A DNA stretch of 8,856 nucleotides, taken from Bacteroidota bacterium (lineage in GTDB: Bacteria; Bacteroidota; Ignavibacteria; SZUA-365). Of this stretch, positions 1 to 7,133 are shown piece by piece (the first letter of the stretch is position 1; each line of letters starts with the position of its first letter). The notes under the pieces were generated by a model. It did not search any database. It had not been told where the DNA came from and saw only the letters and a list, made by a program, of their open reading frames with translations. The stretch is taken from contig JAGTUW010000213.1 of NCBI GenBank assembly GCA_018224345.1, positions 1 through 8,856 of the forward strand, in the 5' to 3' direction. The translations under genes and the position numbers were made by a program.

Positions 1-46
1 GGATCAAAGGAAAATTCACGCAAGTGAGAACACCAGGAGAATTCCG

Positions 47-1534
47 TTATTTCTGCTTGAGTATTTTCTTATACAAATCGATGTACTTCTCCGCCGATGC
101 ATCCCAGGAAAAATCCTTCTGCATTGCACGCTTCATGGCGGACTGCCAGCAATTTTTATCCTCAAACGCTGCGATAGCCCTTTTTACGGCATCGAACATC
201 TGCCTTCCATTGTATTTCTCAAAGACAAAACCGGTGCCCACCTTGGGCCTGTCGGTCAGGTCCTCAACCGTATCGGCAAGACCACCTGTCGACCGGACAA
301 TCGGCAACGTTCCGTACCGGAGACTGTACATCTGGTTGAGCCCGCATGGTTCATATTTCGAAGGCATCAGGAACATGTCCGCACCCGCCTCAATCAAATG
401 CGCCAGTGCTTCGTCAAAGCCGATATGAACGCCGACTTTCTTCTTGTACTTTTTCATTGCCCTGGTCAGCAGGTCTTCGTATCGCTTCTCTCCCGAGCCC
501 AATACGACCAGCTGCAGATCCAGTTTCATCAACTCATCCAATTTCTCCTCGATCAGATCGAAGCCTTTCTGTTCCGCAAGACGCGATACGACACCGATCA
601 AGGGGATTGTCTGGTCATAAGGGAGATGAAAGCGTTCGCAAAGCGCTTTTTTATTTTCCTGCTTGCGATCGAGCTTCTCGGCGGAATAGGTCTGCGCAAT
701 CATCGTATCCACTTCGGGATTCCAGAGCTGCGCATCCATGCCGTTGAGAATCCCGACCGTCCTTCTCGCTTTCTTCTTGAACACACCCTCAAGTCCGAAC
801 CCGTATTCCTTACCGCTGCGGATTTCCTTCGCGTATGTAGGACTCACCGTGGTGATTGCATCGGCATACATCAATCCCGCTTTCATAAGATTGATGTCTC
901 CGTGAAATTCCAGCCCGTCCGTCTTGAATACCTTCGGAGGGAGACCGGTTTTTGGGAAGGACTCCTTCGGGAATACCCCCTGAAACGCGGCATTGTGGAC
1001 AGTGAAAACAACCTTGGTGTTTTTGAACAGAGGTTCGTCCGCGTATTCGGTTTTAAGCAATGCGGCGATCAAACCTGTCTGCCAATCGTTGAGATGGATA
1101 ATGTCCGGCTTCCAACCGAGTCGGAGCATCGTTTCCAGCACTCCACGGGAGAAAAACATGAAGCGGTCATCATTGTCCGGCCAGGCCTGCTTCGTCTTCG
1201 GGTCAATATATAAATCTGACCGGCAATACAATTCCTGGTTACTGATGAAATAGACCTGGACCTTGGACTTGATGCTCGTTAAAAAGGAACTCTTGACACT
1301 TCCAAGAAGGACCCGATCACCCAGGGGAATGGGCATATCAGTCAGACGCTTGATGTCATGAATCTTGAATTTCCGGTCACTGACTGCGGCATACTTCGGG
1401 ATGATAATACGGATATCATGACCGAGCTCTCGGATGACCTGTGGAAGGGCGGCGGAAACATCAGCTAATCCGCCTGTTTTGGCGAAAGGGATTACTTCGC
1501 TGGTCACGAAGAGTATACTCAAAGGTTTCGCCAT
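47..1534 (-). CDS. glgA: Glycogen synthase (ADP-glucose type, GT5 family)
   Basis: This 495-residue protein transfers glucose from an ADP-glucose-type donor onto growing alpha-1,4-glucan in the cytoplasm, the elongation step of glycogen synthesis. The length is normal for bacterial GlgA. Visible GT-B/GT5 landmarks, in order, are the N-terminal donor-binding loop KTGGLADV (residues 19-26), DRFMFFSR (123-130), HLNDWQTG (147-154), TVHN (178-181), GILNGMD (261-267), VSRLAEQKG (316-324) and the C-terminal EPCGL (395-399) followed by STGGLADT. EPCGL holds the conserved acidic active-site residue. The ATG start has GGAG six bases upstream. No other glycogen gene (glgC, glgB, glgP) lies in the window, so it looks monocistronic, with its own promoter at 1576-1606. 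The main uncertainty is whether the donor is ADP- or UDP-glucose; the bacterial family context favours ADP-glucose. Confidence 0.97.
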   Translation of the reverse strand: MAKPLSILFVTSEVIPFAKTGGLADVSAALPQVIRELGHDIRIIIPKYAAVSDRKFKIHDIKRLTDMPIPLGDRVLLGSVKSSFLTSIKSKVQVYFISNQELYCRSDLYIDPKTKQAWPDNDDRFMFFSRGVLETMLRLGWKPDIIHLNDWQTGLIAALLKTEYADEPLFKNTKVVFTVHNAAFQGVFPKESFPKTGLPPKVFKTDGLEFHGDINLMKAGLMYADAITTVSPTYAKEIRSGKEYGFGLEGVFKKKARRTVGILNGMDAQLWNPEVDTMIAQTYSAEKLDRKQENKKALCERFHLPYDQTIPLIGVVSRLAEQKGFDLIEEKLDELMKLDLQLVVLGSGEKRYEDLLTRAMKKYKKKVGVHIGFDEALAHLIEAGADMFLMPSKYEPCGLNQMYSLRYGTLPIVRSTGGLADTVEDLTDRPKVGTGFVFEKYNGRQMFDAVKRAIAAFEDKNCWQSAMKRAMQKDFSWDASAEKYIDLYKKILKQK

Positions 1535-1575
1535 ACTTGCTCCAGGGAAAGTGAATAGGAGACTTTACTAAAGTG

Positions 1576-1606
1576 CAAAAATACAAAAATTGTGAATTTT
1601 CTACAA
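1576..1606 (-). promoter_or_regulatory. Promoter of glgA, Bacteroidota type
   Basis: Read on the minus strand, a TTG (1604-1606) is followed by exactly 20 bases and then TATTTTTG (1576-1583). This is a full match to the Bacteroidota primary-sigma consensus of TTTG or TTG, 19-21 bases, TAnnTTTG. The -7 box lies about 41 bases before the glgA start codon, a reasonable leader length. The promoter is in an AT-rich island, so chance matches are easier here than elsewhere, but box and spacing agree together. Confidence 0.6.
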
Positions 1607-1611
1607 TTTTT
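1585..1611. promoter_or_regulatory. Perfect 9-bp inverted repeat inside the glgA promoter (possible operator)
   Basis: AAAAATTGT (1585-1593) and ACAATTTTT (1603-1611) are exact reverse complements separated by nine bases. The left arm abuts the -7 box and the right arm covers the -33 TTG, so a dimeric protein bound here would block the promoter. It could instead be a coincidence of AT-rich sequence. No regulator gene is adjacent. Confidence 0.4.
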
Positions 1612-1669
1612 ACTCATTTCCTAATCTGTCCCGGAAAAAAGCAACGACCCAGATTCAGAACCTGAGAGG

Positions 1670-1693
1670 AAAAAGGCTGGTGATACCACAGCC
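1670..1693 (-). terminator. Candidate intrinsic terminator after the SpoIID-like gene
   Basis: On the minus strand an imperfect hairpin (outer GGCT/AGCC, inner GGT/ACC, 1675-1693) is followed directly by five T residues (1670-1674). It lies about 50 bases past the stop of the SpoIID-like gene and upstream of the glgA promoter, so it would separate the two units. The stem is short and bulged. Confidence 0.45.
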
Positions 1694-1743
1694 TCGCGGC
1701 CGGGATCGTTTGTACCGTGGAAGATGTGAAACGGGAAAGGCTG

Positions 1744-3021
1744 TCAATACGAACGTTTCATGGAAGTTCCGGGAAAATATGCCTTGAGAATCTCATCGAC
1801 ACTATACCCGGCACGTGCCATACCGATGGCACCCCATTGACAGAAACCCACTCCGTGGCCACTCCCTCCACCGTCGAAGCGGACGCGTTCGATCCATTTG
1901 GCGGCATTGCGGGAAAGAGTCACATCGAAAAGTGTCGAACGCAGAGGACGACTCCCTCCGGATTGTCGCAGTGCCCATCTGATCCTGTCTCCATGCAGAT
2001 AATAGGACCGCTGCTGCATACGGTTTCCCATGATTACCTGCAACAGGGTGACACGCCCTGACACGCCACGTTTGAGAATGAGCATATCGAGCAGATACCA
2101 CTTCTCTGCCGGGATATCGGAAGGGAGAATCGCGTCGTTCGCGGAAGGCAGAAATGCACGAAGTGTGGCCTCGATTTCCTCACGGCTGTATTCTTCGGAC
2201 CAGCGATACGATGGCGAAATACGACAATAATCCGTATGCCGGCCACTGTCACGGATGCCTCTCAGATACGGTTTGGATTGGGGACGGCGCCACACCAGCG
2301 AAGACGCTTCCGTGTGTCCGCCACAAGTGGAATGAAAATAACATTCAGCCAGTGTTCCCCCATAGGTGAGCACCTGTCCCTTGCTGCGCTCTACGGCCAG
2401 TGTCGTGAGCGCATCGCGGCCAGTCAACCCACCGAACACCTGATCCCGCGTGTCATCATAAACATCAAACAACCGTGTCAACGGCAGAGATATTTTCGTC
2501 ATTGCATAGGTGCGTGCAAGTATTGCCTGTGCCAGAATGGCATTGATTTCATCGCTCTTCCTGTTCCTGCCGATTTCCCTGGGAAGCACACTCTTGAGGT
2601 ACTCCTCGAGCGGAAGCACGTTGATCACATACAAACCGGAGCCATCGGAAGCGATCAGCAGGGTATCTGCATATATCCTCTTCTCGATGGTGAACTCATG
2701 CCCCCTCTCGCGATAGAAACAGCGTGCGACTCCCCGGAATGTCCTTGCAGGCCTGCCGTCCATAACCACCCGTACGGCACCATCTTCTTCAAGTACACAA
2801 CGCATCTCCGAGAAACCATCGAGCGCATAGCGTCCCTCGACGGTCTGCAGTACTGCACCTTCGACAATGCCGATCGTAACTTCGTGAGCTCGATCGGCAA
2901 TACAGACCCGGATATCCGGAGTCCCGGCAGTACTCTCCTGCCGGACGGACGCTCCCGAGCATCCTGCAAAAATGATCAGCATTCCGCAGAACTTGACAAC
3001 GGTTCGTTTCGAGATGCTCAA
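1744..3021 (-). CDS. SpoIID/LytB-domain lipoprotein, putative peptidoglycan lytic or amidase-enhancer protein
   Basis: The product has 425 residues. Its N-terminus has Lys5/Arg6/Lys10, a hydrophobic stretch and IFAG-C21, a plausible lipobox, so it is probably an envelope lipoprotein. The SpoIID domain spans about 108-420: PLEEYLKSVLPRE (137-149), with Glu149 at the family's catalytic Glu position; AQAILARTYA (164-173); FHSTCGGHT (229-237); GHGVGFCQWGA (388-398); and AYFPGT near the end. Known SpoIID proteins cleave stem-peptide-free peptidoglycan glycan strands, and LytB-type relatives enhance amidases. Residues about 34-105 form a less conserved N-terminal region. The start is TTG (3019-3021): an in-frame TGA lies upstream, no ATG or GTG intervenes, and AGGAAG precedes it. 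The next in-frame Met (14) would remove the charged part of the signal. It may share a transcript with the 134-residue gene upstream; no clear promoter of its own was found. Confidence 0.88.
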   Translation of the reverse strand: MSISKRTVVKFCGMLIIFAGCSGASVRQESTAGTPDIRVCIADRAHEVTIGIVEGAVLQTVEGRYALDGFSEMRCVLEEDGAVRVVMDGRPARTFRGVARCFYRERGHEFTIEKRIYADTLLIASDGSGLYVINVLPLEEYLKSVLPREIGRNRKSDEINAILAQAILARTYAMTKISLPLTRLFDVYDDTRDQVFGGLTGRDALTTLAVERSKGQVLTYGGTLAECYFHSTCGGHTEASSLVWRRPQSKPYLRGIRDSGRHTDYCRISPSYRWSEEYSREEIEATLRAFLPSANDAILPSDIPAEKWYLLDMLILKRGVSGRVTLLQVIMGNRMQQRSYYLHGDRIRWALRQSGGSRPLRSTLFDVTLSRNAAKWIERVRFDGGGSGHGVGFCQWGAIGMARAGYSVDEILKAYFPGTSMKRSY

Positions 3022-3121
3022 GGCACAACTTCCTGAGAGTAAAAAAAAGTGTCAGATGGTAACGCAACAGACGAGCCCTGCTGACTTTGACTCTGTGACC
3101 TGCAAGGCACATATATGAGAA

Positions 3122-3145
3122 AGGGCATGACTTTCGGCATGCCCT
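3122..3145 (-). terminator. Candidate terminator hairpin after the FnIII-like gene
   Basis: AGGGCATG (3122-3129) and CATGCCCT (3138-3145) form a perfect 8-bp stem with an 8-base loop, 21 bases past the stop of the 134-residue gene. The minus-strand continuation (TTCTCATAT) is only modestly T-rich, so termination may be partial and allow read-through into the SpoIID-like gene. Confidence 0.5.
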
Positions 3146-3166
3146 GCATCACGGATACATTACAGC

Positions 3167-3571
3167 TCAACGAAACATTGCCTTGATACTTCCCCAGGTC
3201 CGCTTGACACTGCTGACACTGTGTGTGACAGTGATTTCGTTGGAATAAGAGGTCGGCCCGGAGGCCGTTTCCACAATCTTCAGTCGATAGCCATAGATGC
3301 TCTCCGCATCCTTGTACGCGGATCGATCGACATAGGTGTAGAGAGAATTCGATCCCTTCGGCTGTACGGTGGCAAGAATGATGAATTCACCATTGTTGCC
3401 AGCCTTCCGTTGAATCTCGTAGCGGAGAAGATTCGTTTCCGTCCGCGTCTTCCATTCCAGTACGATATTGTTGCCGTCACTTCTGCCGTTGAAAAAATCA
3501 AGAAACGCGCCCCCGAATGCACTTCCGACGAGGAGCAGAATCAATGCCAATATGCTTATGTAATTCTTCAT
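3167..3571 (-). CDS. Small exported fibronectin type III-like protein
   Basis: The protein has 134 residues. Residues 1-20 form a signal peptide (Lys2, hydrophobic core ISILALILLLVG, small residues SAFG before the likely cut). Residues about 23-115 look like one beta-sandwich FnIII-like domain of the kind common in Bacteroidota surface proteins: NIVLEWKTRTETN (35-47), RYEIQRK (50-56), YTYVD (78-82), YGYRLKIV (93-100) and SYSNEITV (108-115). The tail (119-134) is basic and ends in KRTWGSIKAMFR. It has no catalytic motif and no recognisable sorting domain. Role is unknown; a periplasmic or outer-surface binding or structural protein is the modest guess. The ATG start gives the complete signal peptide but has no clear Shine-Dalgarno sequence, which is common in this group. 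A promoter lies at 3599-3629. Confidence 0.8.
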   Translation of the reverse strand: MKNYISILALILLLVGSAFGGAFLDFFNGRSDGNNIVLEWKTRTETNLLRYEIQRKAGNNGEFIILATVQPKGSNSLYTYVDRSAYKDAESIYGYRLKIVETASGPTSYSNEITVTHSVSSVKRTWGSIKAMFR

Positions 3572-3598
3572 ATGATTTACGATGATTCCGTGTCATGG

Positions 3599-3629
3599 TA
3601 AATGTAACGTGAATTCCTGCCATTGTCAA
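3599..3629 (-). promoter_or_regulatory. Promoter of the FnIII-like gene, Bacteroidota type
   Basis: On the minus strand TTGACA (3624-3629) begins with the -33 TTG. After exactly 20 bases comes TACATTTA (3599-3606), seven of eight against TAnnTTTG. The same stretch can be read as a sigma-70-like TTGACA, 17 bases, TACATT. The -7 box is about 27 bases before the ATG. Confidence 0.55.
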
Positions 3630-3859
3630 GATAGCGGGGCATGACCAACAATATTCTCATAATCGCGTGTTTTCCTTCTCCTGTCTTGATGACAGAGAAC
3701 ATATCTGCGGGAAAAAAGAATCCGGGACACTCTTCTGCATGGAATGATGGCGCCGCAGGACGTAAGTTTATCGCTGCATGCCGCATCCGTGAGAACATCC
3801 GTAATCACTCGTTCCATGCCGCGGCTCCTCACTTCGCACATACATAAGGGAGACACATC
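3630..3859. other. Remaining divergent spacer, no gene supported
   Basis: This is the rest of the 288-base gap between the divergent FnIII-like and lamin-tail genes. Two minus-strand ORFs of 73 and 76 codons cover part of it, but they overlap each other in different frames and have arginine/cysteine-rich, non-protein-like translations. A small hairpin (CTGTC 3681-3685 with GACAG 3691-3695) is present. GGGAG lies seven bases before the lamin-tail ATG and is its ribosome binding site. I found no convincing promoter for the plus-strand gene: TAAGTTTA (3763-3770) resembles a -7 box but has no TTG 19-21 bases upstream. Confidence 0.5.
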
Positions 3860-5269
3860 ATGCTACGAATTATTTCCTTCGTTCTGATTTTATTTTTTGC
3901 ATGCTCCTACCTGCATGCGCAACAGGTCATCATTAATGAGATCATGTTTGCACCTGAAACAAACGATGCCGAGTGGGTGGAACTCTTCAATTGCGGCGAG
4001 CACCCGGTCAATCTCCGGGGTTGGACGCTTACTGACCGGAGCACCGTTGTGGCACTTCTATCAGCAGAGGATGTTGTGCTGCCCCCCGGCGGGTATGTGG
4101 TTATCGCGCAATTTCTGCCATTGGGGCCACAGTGGCCTTCGCTTCCCGCAACGGCCCTGATCCCGGCTGCATTTCCAACTCTGAACAATACCGGTGACGA
4201 TATTATCCTGCGTAATGCCGAAGGACGCACGATCGATTCTCTTGCCTACACTGCAAGCTGGTCATCACAGCGCGGTGTCTCGGCGGAACGACTTCTCGCG
4301 ACAGTACCGCCACTGCGCGAAAACTGGGCGGCTTCCATCGCGATACAGGGAGGAACGCCCGGAGAAAGAAACAGCGTCAGCATTGCACAGGCGGACCCCC
4401 TCCCACGATACAGTCTTGTGTTCAATGAAATCATGCCTGACCCACTCTCCGGCTCCTGTGAGTGGATTGAACTCTACAATACCGCTCACATGCCGGTCGA
4501 CCTTTCGCGCTGGTCGCTGGCAGGAAAGGCCGATGCGAGCGGCAAGCGTTCGCGTATCCTTCTTCCCGCAGGCATCGGAGAAATCTCGCCCGGGTGCTTC
4601 GCCGTCATCGCCGCTGACTCGGGCATACTCGCTGATTTCACGTCCCGGGAGTTACCACCGGACGTCCCTCTCGTAATTCTGAACCGGAGTTCTCTCGGAC
4701 TCGGAAACACGGCAGACGAATGGCTACTGCTCGACGCACTTGGAAACACCATCGACAGCATTGTCTATGACAAATCCTGGCATCACCCCTTTCGCACAAA
4801 CGGTCACGGTCTCTCGCTGGAGTTGATGCATCCGGCCTATCACCACCTCGGAGCCTCCGCGTGGAGTTCCTGTACCGATCCCGCCGGTGGAACGCCTGCA
4901 AGACAAAACTCCATCTATTCCACACTTCCTCCGGAAGCGACCGGCGATGCCATTTCGCTGACTGTCAGCCCGAATCCGTTCTCACCCGACAGTGACGGCG
5001 TTGAGGATTTCTGTCTGTTCCGCTGTCGTCTCCCCGACGGCGTCAATCAGGTGCGCCTGCGCATCTATGATGTGGCGGGCAGACACATCGTGACCTTGCG
5101 GAATAACACGGGGATGGGGCGTGAGGGAATGGTCGTGTGGGACGGACTTGATGACGCTGGTCGGCGTGTGCGCATCGGCAGTTACATTGCGTTGCTCGAA
5201 GCACTCGACCCAACCTCGAATACCGTCGGAGCCGCGAAGACCGTCGTGGTGGTCGCGCGTCCCTTATGA
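3860..5269 (+). CDS. Secreted protein with two lamin-tail domains and a FlgD-like C-terminal module
   Basis: The protein has 469 residues. Residues 1-20 are a signal peptide (MLR, hydrophobic core, SYLHA before QQ). Two lamin-tail (LTD, Ig-like) repeats follow. The first (about 22-170) has INEIMF, EWVELFN (38-44), a hydrophobic LPPGGYVVIA strand and GTPGERNS. The second (about 184-350) has FNEIMPDP (188-195), EWIELYN (201-207), SPGCFAVIA and GGTPARQNS. The C-terminal module (about 366-469) begins SPNPFSPDSDG (370-380), which looks like a calcium-binding-type Asp-rich turn, then RIYDVAGRHI and WDGLDDAGRRV, as in FlgD-Ig-like or gliding-motility-type C-terminal domains. The two LTDs align in layout, indicating internal duplication. 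Such proteins are extracellular or surface-attached in Bacteroidota; the exact role is unknown, and export beyond the outer membrane (for example by the type IX system) is inference only. The ATG is supported by GGGAG and the signal peptide. The gene overlaps the convergent kinase gene by six bases. Confidence 0.9.
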   Translation: MLRIISFVLILFFACSYLHAQQVIINEIMFAPETNDAEWVELFNCGEHPVNLRGWTLTDRSTVVALLSAEDVVLPPGGYVVIAQFLPLGPQWPSLPATALIPAAFPTLNNTGDDIILRNAEGRTIDSLAYTASWSSQRGVSAERLLATVPPLRENWAASIAIQGGTPGERNSVSIAQADPLPRYSLVFNEIMPDPLSGSCEWIELYNTAHMPVDLSRWSLAGKADASGKRSRILLPAGIGEISPGCFAVIAADSGILADFTSRELPPDVPLVILNRSSLGLGNTADEWLLLDALGNTIDSIVYDKSWHHPFRTNGHGLSLELMHPAYHHLGASAWSSCTDPAGGTPARQNSIYSTLPPEATGDAISLTVSPNPFSPDSDGVEDFCLFRCRLPDGVNQVRLRIYDVAGRHIVTLRNNTGMGREGMVVWDGLDDAGRRVRIGSYIALLEALDPTSNTVGAAKTVVVVARPL

Positions 5270-6961
5270 TCGCCGACCGCTACCGGGAAGCAGCGCTATC
5301 ATCGATTTCTTGAGCTCCTCGACCTGAAACGGTTTCGAGAAATAGGAATTGCAACCTGCCTCAAGACTCTGGATACGGTCCTTCGGAAACGCGTGTGCGG
5401 TCACGGCAATAATGGGCGTATCGCCGAATCGTTCATCCCTGCGAATGCGCTTCGTAAGCGAGATACCGTCTTCCTCTCCCTGCAGCGAAAGATCCATCAA
5501 CACCAGGTCGATGGCTGTGCTCTCGATAATATTCCACGCCTGCGCGGCCGTTGACGCGATGCGCAGATTATATTCCCTGGCCAGCTGCGACGCCATATAT
5601 TCCTGTGTTTCCTCATCGTCCTCGACGAAAAGGACCGACCATAGCCCTTCCGCATCGACGGTCCTCTCATACGCCTCGATCTGCATGCTGTCGTCGAATT
5701 CCTCTACTTGTGGCGAAAGAACTTCCTCGACTCTCTCGCCGATAAATTGAAGTGTGAACACCGACCCTTTCCCCTTGCGGCTTTTTACGGTGATGGAACC
5801 ACGGTTCAACTCCACATATTTTTTTGTCAGGGAAAGACCCAGGCCCAAGCCATCGAAAGGACGTGTATAGCCGGAGGCCTCCTGTGAAAAAACGCTGAAG
5901 ACTTTCGGTAGATACTCCGGGGACATGCCGATGCCAGTATCAGCGATTTCAATACAGACACGGCGATCCTGACAATACACGCGGACATCGACATGCCCCT
6001 TTCGCGTAAACTTTATCGCATTGTCCATGATATTGGTCACCGCCTGATCGAGACAGTATCTGTCGGCAAACAGTATTGCTGCTGGACATTCCGTCGTGAA
6101 ATTGATCAGTAATCCCTTTTTGTGGGCCAGCGACTTCATTTCAAGGACGAGTTCCTCGATGCGGGAGGACACATGAATCTCCTCGTCCTGCACGGTAAAT
6201 GTTCCGACCTGAATACTCGAGATATTCAGGATATGTTCGACTGTCCGCATCAATCGCTGGCTTCCACGACGGATAGCCTGGAAGTAGGAATCCATTTCCG
6301 GATGTGTCTGTCCGACAAGCTCGTTGGTGATCAGGTTGCTGTAGCCAATGATGATATGCAGTGGTGTACGGATCTCGTGGGAGATGTTGGCGATAAACGC
6401 ATCCTTGAGTTTGTCCGATTGCTCGGCCCGCTCCTTGGCCGAGATCAGTTCCGCTTTCTGACGTTCCTGCTGCGTAATATCACGAATGACGATATGGCGG
6501 CCTTCCTTTTCCCCGTACGTGATGGGAATCGCCGTAATTCCGATATCGATGATCTGGCCGTCAAGTTTTTCCATTTGTCCTTTGACATCCAGAATTTCTT
6601 CCCGCTGCTGAAGGATCAGTCTGATACGGTCATTGTCACGCCGTTCAAAATCCGTCATGACAAAATCAAGTATCGATCGGCCGAGCAGTTCTTTCTCATG
6701 CGGTGCATCGAAGAGGCGCAGACTGGCATCATTGACGAATACGATCAGATCATCTACAGTGACGATCAGCGGAAACGGTGAGAGCTGTACGAGTCGGCGA
6801 TATCGTTGTTCACTTTCCTTGACCTGCTCGAGATTGCGCCGCTGCAGGCCGAATACACGCCGCTGCTGCAGTATTATCACGGCGATAATGCCAAGCGCCA
6901 GCGTCAGCAGAACAACTGTTCCGCTGATCAGGGCCATCCACATGGTATTTGAATCTTCCAC
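5264..6961 (-). CDS. Hybrid sensor histidine kinase (TM-PAS-HisKA-HATPase-REC)
   Basis: The protein has 565 residues. One membrane helix (about 8-31) is preceded by only a few residues, so there is essentially no periplasmic sensor. A PAS domain follows (about 50-165: LVQLSPFPLIV, FVNDASLRLF, IVIRDITQQ), then a short coiled linker. HisKA has the phospho-acceptor His195 in NISHEIRTP. HATPase_c has the N box NIMDNAIKF (310-318), DTGIGM (341-346), FSVFSQ (355-360) and GLGLGLS (371-377). A receiver domain (about 441-560) has EDD (447-449), phospho-acceptor Asp490 (LMDLS), Thr521 and Lys543 (SKPF). All catalytic residues are present, so it should autophosphorylate and pass phosphate His to Asp. 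No DNA-binding output is fused or adjacent in the window. The start is GTG (6959-6961): an in-frame TGA lies upstream, no other start codon intervenes, and GGAG sits six bases before it. It lies 172 bases downstream of the co-directional 7TM gene, a candidate receptor partner. Confidence 0.95.
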   Translation of the reverse strand: MEDSNTMWMALISGTVVLLTLALGIIAVIILQQRRVFGLQRRNLEQVKESEQRYRRLVQLSPFPLIVTVDDLIVFVNDASLRLFDAPHEKELLGRSILDFVMTDFERRDNDRIRLILQQREEILDVKGQMEKLDGQIIDIGITAIPITYGEKEGRHIVIRDITQQERQKAELISAKERAEQSDKLKDAFIANISHEIRTPLHIIIGYSNLITNELVGQTHPEMDSYFQAIRRGSQRLMRTVEHILNISSIQVGTFTVQDEEIHVSSRIEELVLEMKSLAHKKGLLINFTTECPAAILFADRYCLDQAVTNIMDNAIKFTRKGHVDVRVYCQDRRVCIEIADTGIGMSPEYLPKVFSVFSQEASGYTRPFDGLGLGLSLTKKYVELNRGSITVKSRKGKGSVFTLQFIGERVEEVLSPQVEEFDDSMQIEAYERTVDAEGLWSVLFVEDDEETQEYMASQLAREYNLRIASTAAQAWNIIESTAIDLVLMDLSLQGEEDGISLTKRIRRDERFGDTPIIAVTAHAFPKDRIQSLEAGCNSYFSKPFQVEELKKSMIALLPGSGRRS

Positions 6962-7080
6962 GGGGCTCTCCGGTAATGGAAGTGAGCAACACTTTCAAGG
7001 AGGTGCGTGCATCATACCTGTTTTTTCAAATCGCGCTGGAGAATCGAATGGACGGTTCTCATGGGTGCATAGAATACGAT

Positions 7081-7094
7081 TTTATAGCTATAAA
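7081..7094. promoter_or_regulatory. 14-bp perfect palindrome upstream of the kinase gene
   Basis: TTTATAGCTATAAA is its own reverse complement and lies 119 bases before the kinase GTG, in the spacer after the 7TM gene. It could be a dimer binding site or part of an AT-rich promoter. No clear TTG, 20 bases, TAnnTTTG promoter was found in this spacer, so what drives the kinase gene is unclear. Confidence 0.3.
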
Positions 7095-7101
7095 TGCCAG
7101 T

Positions 7102-7132
7102 CGGGAAGGCCGCTGTAAACGCACGGCTCCCG
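7102..7132 (-). terminator. Hairpin directly after the 7TM gene (possible weak terminator)
   Basis: Arms 7102-7112 and 7124-7132 pair over nine positions with a two-base bulge and an 11-base loop. The hairpin begins just past the 7TM stop codon. The minus-strand continuation (ACTGGCATTTATAG) has no T-tract, so it may be a transcript-processing or 3' stability element rather than a terminator, leaving read-through into the kinase gene possible. Confidence 0.35.
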
Positions 7133-7133
7133 A

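Noticed and set aside
11..27. Possible terminator after glgA (TCAC/GTGA stem with a following T-rich stretch on the minus strand)
   Set aside because: Only four base pairs; too weak to call, and the window ends before the sequence context can be judged.
398..1213. 271-codon plus-strand ORF antisense to glgA
   Set aside because: It lies wholly opposite a clear glgA frame, its translation has no recognisable motif, and it reflects codon bias of the real gene.
1744..3021. SpoIID homology as evidence of sporulation
   Set aside because: SpoIID/LytB domains are widespread in non-sporulating bacteria, and no other sporulation gene is present.
2236..3036. 266-codon plus-strand ORF antisense to the SpoIID-like gene
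   Set aside because: It is the mirror of a well-conserved coding frame, with no family motif and no start signal.
3763..3770. TAAGTTTA as a -7 box for the lamin-tail gene
   Set aside because: No TTG is found 19-21 bases upstream, and a single box is expected by chance.
3577..3856. Two overlapping minus-strand ORFs (73 and 76 codons) in the divergent spacer
   Set aside because: They use different frames of the same DNA, have low-complexity unnatural composition, and one overlaps the promoter of the FnIII-like gene.
6122..6781. 219-codon plus-strand ORF antisense to the kinase gene
   Set aside because: It opposes the PAS/HisKA/HATPase coding region whose catalytic motifs are intact; no independent evidence of coding.
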